Of a DNA stretch of 64,000 nucleotides, positions 1 to 7,590 are shown in pieces. The first letter of the stretch is position 1; every line of letters begins with the position of its first letter. Source of the stretch: Pedobacter ghigonis (GTDB lineage Bacteria; Bacteroidota; Bacteroidia; Sphingobacteriales; Sphingobacteriaceae); the NCBI RefSeq assembly GCF_903166585.1, contig NZ_CAESCM010000006.1, positions 124,001 to 188,000 of the forward strand. Direction: 5' to 3'. The notes under the pieces were generated by a model. The model was not told the origin of the DNA and made no database searches. It saw only the letters and a program-made list of their open reading frames with translations. The position numbers and the translations under genes are program-made.

Positions 1-985
1 CCAATGGCTGCGGTAATGTTGGCAATTAAAGTAGTAATGGCGATACGCTCGATGGTTATACTTAATGCCAATTGTTTGTCGCCGTGTTTTCTCAGCTCGT
101 TCTGGTACTTGTTTAACAATAAATACTGTTTGGAATACCGATAATTACAATAAGTGGTGGTATAAGGCCTGTTAAAATAGTCAGTTCAAAACCGAATAAC
201 ACGAGTGTACCAATGCTCCAGATTACCCCCATTACTACGACTAAAATCGGGAAGAAAACAGCATAAAATTTCTTAAAGAAAAACAGTAAGATTAGGGCTG
301 AAACTAAAATCGATAATCCTAAAAACAGCACAAATTCGTTGCTTACCAGTTTACTAACCGCAGTACGAATGTAGGGTAGTCCCGAAATATGCACCTGTAT
401 TTTGGTTTTGCTTTGGAAAGCTTTTGCTTTGGCCTCAATTTCTTTTAAAATCGGGTTTCGCGCTGCGGTATTTAATATTTTTGTATCGAAAGTAATGGCC
501 ATTAAAGTGGCATTCTGACGGTTGTAAACCAGACCTTCGAAAAAAGGATTGTTGTAGAGGGTGTTTTTGATCGAATCCATCTCCGCATCAGTTTTAACCA
601 AACTACCCGGAATGGGCTTTAAAACAAATTTTTGGTTTACGGTATCTTTCTCCAGCTGGAAAATCCTGCCTGATGATAATACCTGCTTGATCCCTTTTAA
701 TTTCTGAATGCTGGTAGAGAGTTCTACCCATTGGTTGTAAACTTCTTTTTTAAAAATATCGGGCGATTGTATACCTACAACCATTACACTGCCATCCTCG
801 CCAAATGTTTTTTTGAAGGCATTGTATTTAATAAATGCACTGTCGGTTACGGGTAATATTTTACTTCCTGTGTAAGAGAGTTTTACGTTTTTGGCCTGAT
901 AGGCCATGAAAATGGTTCCGAGAACAAAAAATACGATGATTGCGATACGGTTCTGAAGAATAAATCTCGATAGCTTAACCCACAT
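1..985 (-). pseudogene. RND/MMPL-family exporter, frameshifted and cut by window edge
   Basis: The intact frame (113-985, 290 residues) has the N-terminal layout of an RND superfamily exporter of the MMPL type: a transmembrane helix at about residues 13-32, a periplasmic porter domain (about 35-215), then closely spaced helices from about 216 to the end. These proteins use the proton gradient to export lipids or hydrophobic compounds across the inner membrane. The frame stops at 113-115 right after residues IGIPNSIYC. In the next frame the expected continuation LLNKYQNELRKHGDKQLALS is present from about position 119 down to 1, so a single missing A on the + strand (T in the gene) near 118-121 breaks the gene. 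It is either a real pseudogene or a homopolymer sequencing error. The start ATG at 983-985 is divergent from recO. Confidence 0.8.
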
Positions 986-1106
986 GTGCAGCTTTTTTTA
1001 ATGATAATATTAACGGCAAAACTAATCTTATTTGTAAAACGTGATTACTTTTTGCACAATTAAATTTGCACAAATAACATACTTTTGAAAAAAATGTTTT
1101 AAACGC

Positions 1107-1832
1107 ATGTTGCATAAAGTTAGAGGGATTGTTTTAAAGACCACCAATTACAGCGAAAGCAGTGTAATTGTGCAGGTACTTACCGATAAATTTGGCATGC
1201 AGTCTTACCTGATTAATGGTGTTAAAAAGCCAAAGGCGAAGATCAAGATGAACATGCTACAGTCGCTCCATTTGCTCGATATGGTGGTGTATCACAAAGC
1301 CAATACCAATATGCAGCGGGTATCGGAAGTGCGGCAGACACCGGTTTTTAAGAGTATTCCTTACGATATGGTGAAAACCAGTATCGTTATTTTCCTAAAT
1401 GAAGTATTGTATAAAAGTATCAGGCAGCAATCGGCGGACGAAGACTTGTTTGATTATATTTTCAATTCGGTGGCCTGGTTTGATGAGGTAGAAGAAATTA
1501 GTTCGAATTTTCACCTATCGTTTTTGTTAAAGCTGACCCGTTTTTTAGGTTTTGCACCCAACGAAAAAAGAAGAGCTGACCAGATTTACTTCGATTTGCA
1601 GGAGGGAGAGTTCTTTTCGCGTGTACCCATTCATGCCAATTACCTGCAACTAGACGATGCTTTACAGTTTATTTCGCTTTTTAATACCCCACTGGAAAAA
1701 AATTCTGAAATAAAATTAGCCAATAGCCAACGCAGGTTTTTGTTAGATAAGATATTGGTTTTCTATACCTTACATACTGCGTCGTTTGGTACGGTTCAAT
1801 CGCATAAAATCCTCGAAACTTTGCTAAGCTGA
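1107..1832 (+). CDS. recO: DNA repair protein RecO
   Basis: A 241-residue protein with the RecO layout: an N-terminal OB-fold domain (about 1-80, beginning MLHKVRGIVLKTTNYSESS) followed by an all-helical C-terminal domain. RecO works with RecR and RecF to load RecA onto SSB-coated single-stranded DNA during gap repair. Length is normal for the family and the start is well supported because the protein aligns with RecO from its first residues. A -7-like box TAAATTTG lies at 1061-1068, 38 bp before the ATG, but no good -33 partner is visible. The gene is divergent from the broken exporter and is followed by the tRNA pair. I did not see the zinc-binding cysteines that some RecO proteins carry. 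Confidence 0.9.
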   Translation: MLHKVRGIVLKTTNYSESSVIVQVLTDKFGMQSYLINGVKKPKAKIKMNMLQSLHLLDMVVYHKANTNMQRVSEVRQTPVFKSIPYDMVKTSIVIFLNEVLYKSIRQQSADEDLFDYIFNSVAWFDEVEEISSNFHLSFLLKLTRFLGFAPNEKRRADQIYFDLQEGEFFSRVPIHANYLQLDDALQFISLFNTPLEKNSEIKLANSQRRFLLDKILVFYTLHTASFGTVQSHKILETLLS

Positions 1833-1850
1833 AAAAAAAGAAAAAAAGAT

Positions 1851-1880
1851 TTGCAGAACAGTTTTATAGCGCTATATTTG
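1851..1880 (+). promoter_or_regulatory. Bacteroidota-type promoter for the tRNA-Val pair
   Basis: TTG at 1851-1853 and TATATTTG at 1873-1880 are separated by 19 bp, a very good match to the Bacteroidetes sigma factor consensus TTTG/TAnnTTTG. The first tRNA begins 46 bp after the box, leaving a short leader for processing. Confidence 0.75.
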
Positions 1881-1926
1881 CATTCCCAAACGGAGAGTGG
1901 GGCATTAAATTGACAAAATAACAAAA

Positions 1927-2001
1927 GGGAAATTAGCTCAGCTGGTTCAGAGCACCTCGTTTACACCGAGGGGGTCGGGGGTTCGAACCCCTCATTTCCC
2001 A
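1927..2001 (+). tRNA. tRNA-Val (anticodon TAC), copy 1
   Basis: The 75-nt cloverleaf has acceptor strands GGGAAAT and ATTTCCC, a D arm with AGCTCAGCTGGTTCAGAGC, an anticodon stem CCTCG/CGAGG with loop TTTACAC (anticodon TAC, valine), and a T arm GGGGG-TTCGAAC-CCC. Discriminator base is A2001. CCA is not encoded: the genome reads CTA after the discriminator. Confidence 0.95.
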
Positions 2002-2006
2002 CTAGG

Positions 2007-2032
2007 CTTTTCAAGGAGTTGAAAAGTTTTTT
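2007..2032 (+). terminator. Intrinsic terminator between the two tRNA-Val genes
   Basis: CTTTTCAA (2007-2014) pairs perfectly with TTGAAAAG (2019-2026) around loop GGAG and is followed by six T. It would let some transcripts end after the first tRNA. Confidence 0.65.
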
Positions 2033-2049
2033 AATTGCAATACTCACCA

Positions 2050-2124
2050 GGGAAATTAGCTCAGCTGGTTCAGAGCACCTCGTTTACACCGAGGGGGTCG
2101 GGGGTTCGAACCCCTCATTTCCCA
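2050..2124 (+). tRNA. tRNA-Val (anticodon TAC), copy 2
   Basis: The 75-nt sequence is identical to copy 1, 48 bp downstream. Unlike copy 1, the discriminator A2124 is followed by CCA at 2125-2127, so the mature 3' end is encoded here. This recent tandem duplicate probably shares the promoter at 1851-1880. Confidence 0.95.
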
Positions 2125-2127
2125 CCA

Positions 2128-2159
2128 AAGCCTTTCAGTACAACTGGAAGGCTTTTTTT
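2128..2159 (+). terminator. Intrinsic terminator after tRNA-Val copy 2
   Basis: A 12-bp stem (AAGCCTTTCAGT with ACTGGAAGGCTT, one G-T pair) around a three-base loop ACA is followed by five T. It starts directly after the encoded CCA. Confidence 0.8.
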
Positions 2160-2234
2160 ATGGTTAAATTTTAGGTTTGCAACTGCGTCGTTTATTTTAA
2201 CCATATAAGTCATATCAGGAACATTTAAGCTGAT

Positions 2235-3254
2235 ATGATCTTATTATGCCTTATATGGTTAAGTTTTAATTCCTACATTTTACCCCAATTATTTACCTTA
2301 TTCAATTATATATCCGAAATTGGCCAGATAAAAACAGCTTCAATGCTCGGTAAAATAATCAGGTTCATATTTTTCGGAAACTACTTTGTTGGTATTCTGG
2401 CTGTTGCCCTAACCATCGAAGCTACCTTTCAGTTAAGGGTGCCTTTTAATTCGTTAAATTATTATCTCCTGCTTTTCCTGGCACCTACTATTTATTACAC
2501 CTACGCCTATAACAAGGTATCTACAAAACCATCTACAACTAATCCGCGTAATCAATGGTATTTTAAGCATAAACGGTTTATTAATTACAGCCAGGCTATT
2601 CTTTTTATCAGCTGTATGCTGCTGGCCATAAACCTCATTTATCAGAATTTAAATCACTTTTTGGCCTTGCCACTAAGCTACTGGATTGCGATAGTAATTA
2701 TTGTAACTGCCGGAGGATTGTATTATGGCTTGTTGCCACGGTCGTTTTTAAAATTTAACCTGCGTAATACCGGCTGGTTAAAGGCTTTTGTTATTGGCTT
2801 TGTATGGGCATGCTGTGCCAATGTACTGCCACTCATCATGCTCAAAATCGAAACTGGTATTGGTTATCACGATTCCATATTATGGACCTGGCTATTTATT
2901 AAAAACTGGATGTTCTGCACGGTAAATGCAATCATTTTCGATATTAAAGATTACCCAACCGATGCCAACCGGCATTTAAGGACATTTGTGGTACGCTATG
3001 GACTAAGAAGAACCATTTTCAATATCCTGATCCCCCTGTTAATTATCGGTTTAATCTCTCTGGGTATATTTGCCAGTTATAAAGGTTTTGCCTGGCCATT
3101 GGTTTTCTGTAATGTGTTGCCGTTTATATTCACCATTTATGTGGCCTATTCTATGCACCGCCGAAAAAATATACTTTATTATTTAATGGTAATTGATGGA
3201 CTGATTTTGTTTAAAGCCATTTGCGGAATAGTAGGAATGCAATTTGTAAGCTAG
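2235..3254 (+). CDS. UbiA-like polytopic membrane protein
   Basis: A 339-residue protein with about eight or nine hydrophobic helices. It resembles UbiA-superfamily prenyltransferases, which attach isoprenoid chains to aromatic or lipid acceptors in the membrane. The clearest sign is the stretch NAIIFDIKDYPTDANRHLRT at about residues 231-250, which matches the second Asp-rich motif (D236, D239, D243) and its usual follow-up VRYG. The first Asp-rich motif is not visible where expected after helix 1, so catalysis is uncertain. Start: ATG 2235 gives the longest frame; ATG 2343 (MLGKIIRFIFFGNYFVG) fits the family's N-terminus better. Methyltransferase and flavoprotein genes follow in the same direction. 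Confidence 0.6.
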   Translation: MILLCLIWLSFNSYILPQLFTLFNYISEIGQIKTASMLGKIIRFIFFGNYFVGILAVALTIEATFQLRVPFNSLNYYLLLFLAPTIYYTYAYNKVSTKPSTTNPRNQWYFKHKRFINYSQAILFISCMLLAINLIYQNLNHFLALPLSYWIAIVIIVTAGGLYYGLLPRSFLKFNLRNTGWLKAFVIGFVWACCANVLPLIMLKIETGIGYHDSILWTWLFIKNWMFCTVNAIIFDIKDYPTDANRHLRTFVVRYGLRRTIFNILIPLLIIGLISLGIFASYKGFAWPLVFCNVLPFIFTIYVAYSMHRRKNILYYLMVIDGLILFKAICGIVGMQFVS

Positions 3255-3338
3255 GTGCTTAACTGTTAGAATCGGTTAGCGGGTTAATTGTATTACCTGA
3301 CAATTATCCGATTTGTACAATTTAAACAATTAACCAAG

Positions 3339-3965
3339 ATGAATAACAACTACGATAAAATTGCCAGACATTACGATACCTTAAGCCGTTTGGTGTTTTT
3401 TAAATCGCAGGTGAATGCACAGGTTAATCAATTGCATTATATCCAAAAAGATAGCAATGTACTGATTGTAGGTGGCGGAACAGGGTGGGTTTTAGAAGGA
3501 CTGGCAAAAGTGCAGCCTGCTGGGCTAAAAATTGTTTATGTTGAAATTTCAGCTAAAATGATAGAACTTTCGAAAGCCAGGAATTATGGCGGTAACGAAG
3601 TAGTCTTTTTGAACCAGGGCATAGAAACATTTACAACCGAAATACAGTTTGATGTGATACTAACACCATTTCTGTTCGATAATTTTTCGAAAAAAAGAGC
3701 AGTGAAAGTGTTTGAATTGCTGGATGGATTTCTAAAGAAAAACGGATCATGGTTTTTAGTCGATTTTTCGCTGAACAAAACCAATGGCCAATGGTGGAAA
3801 AGGTTTTTGTTGAAATCGATGTACAGTTTTTTTAAGCTTCTGGGTATTGTAGAAGCCAGGAATTTGATTGATATGCACCCTTTCTTTGCAGCTAAAAATT
3901 ATGAAGTGGTGGAAGAACGTTTTTACTATGGCGATTTTATCAAAGGAACTATTTATAAAAAATGA
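3339..3965 (+). CDS. Class I SAM-dependent methyltransferase
   Basis: This 208-residue protein carries a Rossmann-type methyltransferase fold. Motif I, VLIVGGGTGWVLEGLA, lies at about residues 39-54 and an acidic residue follows at VYVEISAKM, as in UbiE/MenG-like methyltransferases that transfer a methyl group from S-adenosylmethionine. The substrate cannot be read from the sequence. I chose ATG 3339 (MNNNYDKIARHYDTL) because that N-terminus is typical of the family; the frame stays open upstream to 3288. It lies 84 bp after the UbiA-like gene and 69 bp before a flavoprotein gene, so co-transcription is plausible. Confidence 0.8.
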   Translation: MNNNYDKIARHYDTLSRLVFFKSQVNAQVNQLHYIQKDSNVLIVGGGTGWVLEGLAKVQPAGLKIVYVEISAKMIELSKARNYGGNEVVFLNQGIETFTTEIQFDVILTPFLFDNFSKKRAVKVFELLDGFLKKNGSWFLVDFSLNKTNGQWWKRFLLKSMYSFFKLLGIVEARNLIDMHPFFAAKNYEVVEERFYYGDFIKGTIYKK

Positions 3966-4034
3966 CACTTATTTAATGCATCTTTATTGCGTTTAATGAA
4001 GTCTTTACTGATTTTTGTTCCAAAAGAAATAGAT

Positions 4035-4931
4035 ATGGATTTTGATGTAATTATAATTGGAGGCAGCTACGCAGGTTTGTCGGCGGCGCTTACTTTAGCC
4101 AGGGCAACAAGAACGGTATTAATCGTTGATAGTGGCGAGCCCTGTAACCGGCAAACCCCGCATTCGTATAATTTTTTAACACATGATGGCGATAAACCAG
4201 CCGAAATTGCGGCTCAGGCCAAAGCTGAGGTATTGAAGTATCCTACGGTAAAATTTTTAGCGGGTAAAGTCTTATCTGCCAGCGAAATAACTGGTGGTTT
4301 TACTGTTGGACTGGAGAGTGGCGAAAGTTTTTCGGCCAGAAAACTGATTATTGCAACGGGTTTAAAAGATGTACTGCCAGATATTAAAGGTTTAGCAGAA
4401 TGCTGGGCGATTTCGGTAATTCATTGCCCTTATTGTCATGGTTACGAAGTGAAGGGAGAAAAGATTGGATTAATGATGAATGGCGAACAAGCCTATGATA
4501 TGGTTAAAAACCTCTATTTATGGAATAAGAATTTGAGCCTGCTCACCAATGGTAAATCGGAGTTAACGGCCGAGCAAACTGAAAAGCTAAAATCGAAGTC
4601 AATCCAGATTATTGAAGATGAAATTGTTGAATTTGTTCATGCAAACGGTGAGTTGGAGCATGTAGTATTTGCAAATATAGGGCAATTGGCGCTAAAAGCG
4701 GTGTATGCAAGGGCAGATGTAAAACAGCATGTAGATTTTGATGTGCAGTTAAATTTCGAACTGACAGAATTGAATACGATAAAGGTTAATGAGCAGCAAC
4801 AAACTACTGCTAAAGGAGTTTATGCAGCAGGAGATTGCACAACTATGTTCAGGTCGTTATCGGTAATAACAGCTACAGGCACTATGGCTGCAGTAGTGCT
4901 GAATAAAGAAATGATTTCAGAAGATTTTTGA
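4035..4931 (+). CDS. Thioredoxin-reductase-like NAD(P)/FAD oxidoreductase
   Basis: A 298-residue flavoprotein starting MDFDVIIIGGSYAGLSAAL, the dinucleotide motif for FAD, with a redox pair C131-P-Y-C134 followed by HGYE, and a C-terminal FAD motif GVYAAGDCT. This is the architecture of small thioredoxin-reductase-like disulfide oxidoreductases with a CPYCHG centre. The nucleotide-binding glycine motif expected after the cysteine pair is weak (KIGLMMNGEQ), so the electron donor is uncertain. True TrxR usually has CAxC, so I do not call it trxB. ATG 4035 is preferred; TTG 3987 and ATG 3996 are in frame upstream but add a non-family tail. Confidence 0.8.
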   Translation: MDFDVIIIGGSYAGLSAALTLARATRTVLIVDSGEPCNRQTPHSYNFLTHDGDKPAEIAAQAKAEVLKYPTVKFLAGKVLSASEITGGFTVGLESGESFSARKLIIATGLKDVLPDIKGLAECWAISVIHCPYCHGYEVKGEKIGLMMNGEQAYDMVKNLYLWNKNLSLLTNGKSELTAEQTEKLKSKSIQIIEDEIVEFVHANGELEHVVFANIGQLALKAVYARADVKQHVDFDVQLNFELTELNTIKVNEQQQTTAKGVYAAGDCTTMFRSLSVITATGTMAAVVLNKEMISEDF

Positions 4932-4946
4932 TTTTCCATCTGAAAT

Positions 4947-5111
4947 TTAGAATAAAATTGCACCTAAAATGGTAGCAATAAACATTACAGCAATTACAAT
5001 TCTATCGGCGGCAATCCATTGTGCCCTGGTAAGCTGTACAGGAGTTTTTTTTATGGTTTCGGTTTTATGCCTGGAAAACCTGAAAATGGGGGTGTGTATT
5101 TTAATGAGCAT
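4947..5111 (-). CDS. Small membrane protein, 54 residues
   Basis: An open frame reads MLIKIHTPIFRFSRHKTETI and ends in a hydrophobic helix (about residues 37-54, RIVIAVMFIATILGAILF). The basic amphipathic first half and a single C-terminal helix suggest a small tail-anchored inner-membrane protein. It fills most of the gap between the flavoprotein and the permease gene. No family is recognised. The frame could be chance, but composition and the clean helix ending right at the stop argue for a gene. Confidence 0.5.
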   Translation of the reverse strand: MLIKIHTPIFRFSRHKTETIKKTPVQLTRAQWIAADRIVIAVMFIATILGAILF

Positions 5112-5256
5112 GGGATTGAGTTTTATAGGTTAAATAACCTAAGACAAAACCCAAGCCAAAAAGGCTAAAAAATGTGGAAATGTGAATAACTTACGCAGTT
5201 TATGTTCAGTGATTTACAGTTTGCGTAGCCACATTAGAAATGGTACTAAAATATTG

Positions 5257-5292
5257 CGGTTAAGCTGTACTGAAAACCGAACAGCTTAACCG
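5257..5292. repeat. 12-bp perfect inverted repeat
   Basis: CGGTTAAGCTGT (5257-5268) and ACAGCTTAACCG (5281-5292) flank a 12-base loop, 47 bp beyond the permease stop. There is no long T-tract on either strand, so it is at best an RNA-stabilising or weak termination hairpin. Confidence 0.6.
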
Positions 5293-5338
5293 TGGCATGT
5301 ATATGATAATGAATTTATTAGGCGTACAAATCCTGGTG

Positions 5339-6796
5339 CTATAGTGATGATGAAACATCATCATTTACCACCCTTAGTTTACTGTTCTTTTTACCATACC
5401 AGAAATAAATAGCCAAACCAATAATTAACCAAACTGCCAGCCTTAGCCAGGTTTCCCATGGTAAAAATACCATCATGGCAATACAGGTTAATATGCCTAA
5501 AATTGGAATTAACGGAACCAATGGTACTTTGAATGGGCGTTTAGCTTCAGGATTGGTTTTTCTCAGGATCAATATGCCTACACACACCATCAGGAAAGCC
5601 AGCAAAGTGCCAATACTGGTCATTTCGCCGACCACATTCATGGGGACAAATGCTGCAAACAGCCCGATAAATACACACAGTATGATGTTGGATTTATAAG
5701 GTGTTTTAAATTTAGTATGCACATCCGAAAACATTTTAGGGAGCAGTCCATCTTTACTGATAGAATAAAACATGCGCGATTGCGCCATTAAATCGATCAG
5801 GATTACAGAGGTATAACCAATTAAAATGGCCAGAATAATGGCTTGGCTCAACCAGGCATAAGGTGTTTTTTCGATAGCAATGGCTACAGGTGCACCACTG
5901 TTGGCAAATTCTTTATAATTGGCCAAGCCTGTCATTACATGGCCGAACAAACCAAATAGAACGGTACAAACCACCAGCGAACCAATAATGCCGATAGGTA
6001 AATCGCGGGCTGGGTTTTTGGTTTCCTGGGCCGAAGCTGCTACAGCATCGAAGCCGATAAACACAAAAAATACAAGTCCGGCACCACGTAAAATACCACT
6101 CCAGCCAAACTGGCCAAAAGTGCCGGTATTTTGAGGAATGTAAGGATGATAATTGGCCGGATCGATATATTGCCAGCCTAAGGCGATGAAAACCAGTACC
6201 ACGCCCACTTTTAAAAATACAATAATGCCATTTACAATCGCCGAACCTTTTGTACCACGGATCAGAATAGCAGTCATAAGTACCACTACCAGCGCCGCAG
6301 GAATGTTGATAATGCCGTGTACGGTAGCGCCATCGGCCAGTTTAGCTGTTTCGAATGGCGACAGGGTGAGTTGTGCGGGAAGGTAAATATGTAAGCTGGC
6401 TAAGAATTTGGTTAAATACTGCGACCAGCTAATGGCAACAGTAGCACAGCCAACTGAGTATTCGAGCACCAGGTCCCAGCCAATTATCCAGGCAAAAAGT
6501 TCGCCCATGGTGGCATAAGAATAGGTGTATGCGCTTCCGGCAACGGGAATCATAGAGGCGAATTCGGCATAACACAATGCCGCAAAACCACAACCTAATG
6601 CTGCAATTACGAACGATAAGGTAACCGCGGGACCTGAGTGGTTGGCGGCCGCTAAACCGGTAATGGAAAATAAACCAGCACCCAGCGTCAAGCCCACACC
6701 AATTAAAATGAGGTTAATAGGCCCCAATGTTCTTTTAAGCGTACCTTCGCCACTTTGGTTTGCTTCAGCAACAATGCTGGCAATAGACTTTTTCAT
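5339..6796 (-). CDS. APC-family amino acid permease
   Basis: This 485-residue polytopic protein has at least 12 hydrophobic helices. Helix 1 carries the APC signature GVGLTLGAGLFSITG (about residues 32-46), the unwound glycine-rich segment that binds the amino acid. FIGFDAVAASAQETKNPARD (about 246-265) is the conserved helix 6/7 region of the cationic amino acid transporter subgroup. It imports amino acids across the inner membrane with protons or by exchange; the substrate cannot be fixed. Start ATG 6794-6796 is followed by a normal cytosolic N-terminus. On this strand TAATTTTG (6817-6824) could be its -7 box, but no -33 element is clear. Confidence 0.9.
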   Translation of the reverse strand: MKKSIASIVAEANQSGEGTLKRTLGPINLILIGVGLTLGAGLFSITGLAAANHSGPAVTLSFVIAALGCGFAALCYAEFASMIPVAGSAYTYSYATMGELFAWIIGWDLVLEYSVGCATVAISWSQYLTKFLASLHIYLPAQLTLSPFETAKLADGATVHGIINIPAALVVVLMTAILIRGTKGSAIVNGIIVFLKVGVVLVFIALGWQYIDPANYHPYIPQNTGTFGQFGWSGILRGAGLVFFVFIGFDAVAASAQETKNPARDLPIGIIGSLVVCTVLFGLFGHVMTGLANYKEFANSGAPVAIAIEKTPYAWLSQAIILAILIGYTSVILIDLMAQSRMFYSISKDGLLPKMFSDVHTKFKTPYKSNIILCVFIGLFAAFVPMNVVGEMTSIGTLLAFLMVCVGILILRKTNPEAKRPFKVPLVPLIPILGILTCIAMMVFLPWETWLRLAVWLIIGLAIYFWYGKKNSKLRVVNDDVSSSL

Positions 6797-7201
6797 GAAA
6801 ATAAGTTAAGACGCTGCAAAATTATTAAAATATATTAATTCTATAGTATTTATATAGTAAATCGCCTTCCGAAGTTTAGTATGGTAGGTGCGTAGTTAAC
6901 TTCGGAAGTTTAGTGTGAGCCTGTTAAATGTTTAGTCGAACCTGTAACCTAAGCCTAAATGCACCTGCAAACTAAACCCGATAGCGCCAGATAGCTTGCG
7001 GTTTTTTTCTTCAAAAAATCGGAACTATAGGCAATAAGGGGACTGCTGAAACCGAAGAATTACCGGACTTGCTTTGCTAAAAATAAGCTAAATCTGCTGC
7101 TTTTACATATTTTTTCTTTAACCTCAAAAATATTATTAAAAATTAATTAGCTAATAATCAGTGTTTTGTGGTTTTATTTTAATTTATTTTAGTACTATGT
7201 A
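6797..7201. other. Divergent intergenic region with a direct repeat
   Basis: No gene was found between the permease and padR. CTTCCGAAGTTTAGTATG (6866-6883) and CTTCGGAAGTTTAGTGTG (6900-6917) form a direct repeat spaced 34 bp start to start, about three helical turns, with a palindromic core at the left end. It could be an operator for the flanking PadR regulator, which is inference. The rest is AT-rich with nothing I can name. Confidence 0.45.
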
Positions 7202-7233
7202 TTGCATGGTAGTTTATAAAACATATATCTTTG
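7202..7233 (+). promoter_or_regulatory. Promoter for the padR-pspC pair
   Basis: TTG 7202-7204 and TATCTTTG 7226-7233 are spaced 21 bp. The box ends only four bases before ATG 7238, so the transcript would have almost no leader. Confidence 0.6.
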
Positions 7234-7237
7234 TATT

Positions 7238-7573
7238 ATGATAGCAGAAAATACGCAAACACAAATGCGGAAGGGAATTCTGGAATACTGTGTTTTATCA
7301 ATCATCTCGAGAGGCGAAATTTATGCCTCTGATATTATTGCTGAATTAAGGTCGGCAAAGCTGTTGGTGGTTGAGGGCACATTATATCCATTGTTAACCA
7401 GGCTTAAAAACAATGGTTTGTTAAGCTACAACTGGGTAGAATCTACCTCAGGCCCGCCCCGTAAATATTACACCTTAACCGAAGTTGGCAAAGGCATTTT
7501 AGCACAATTAGATCAAACCTGGCAGGAACTGGCCTACGCGGTAGGGGTTTCGCAACAAGGTGCCAATTCATAA
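7238..7573 (+). CDS. PadR-family transcriptional regulator
   Basis: A 111-residue winged-helix protein. MRKGILEYCVLSIISRGEIY (residues 10-29), VEGTLYPLLTRLKNNGLLSY (about 46-65) and GPPRKYYTLTEVGK are the conserved PadR segments covering the recognition helix and the wing. PadR proteins repress nearby genes and release DNA on binding ligands or on stress. It lies 17 bp before a PspC-domain gene, an arrangement common in Bacteroidota where the regulator controls the membrane protein and itself. Length is typical of short PadR proteins without a large C-terminal domain. Confidence 0.92.
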   Translation: MIAENTQTQMRKGILEYCVLSIISRGEIYASDIIAELRSAKLLVVEGTLYPLLTRLKNNGLLSYNWVESTSGPPRKYYTLTEVGKGILAQLDQTWQELAYAVGVSQQGANS

Positions 7574-7590
7574 TCATTAGTAACAAGGAA

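Noticed and set aside
4035..4931. Naming the flavoprotein trxB
   Set aside because: The redox motif is CPYC with HGYE instead of the usual CAxC, and no thioredoxin gene is adjacent.
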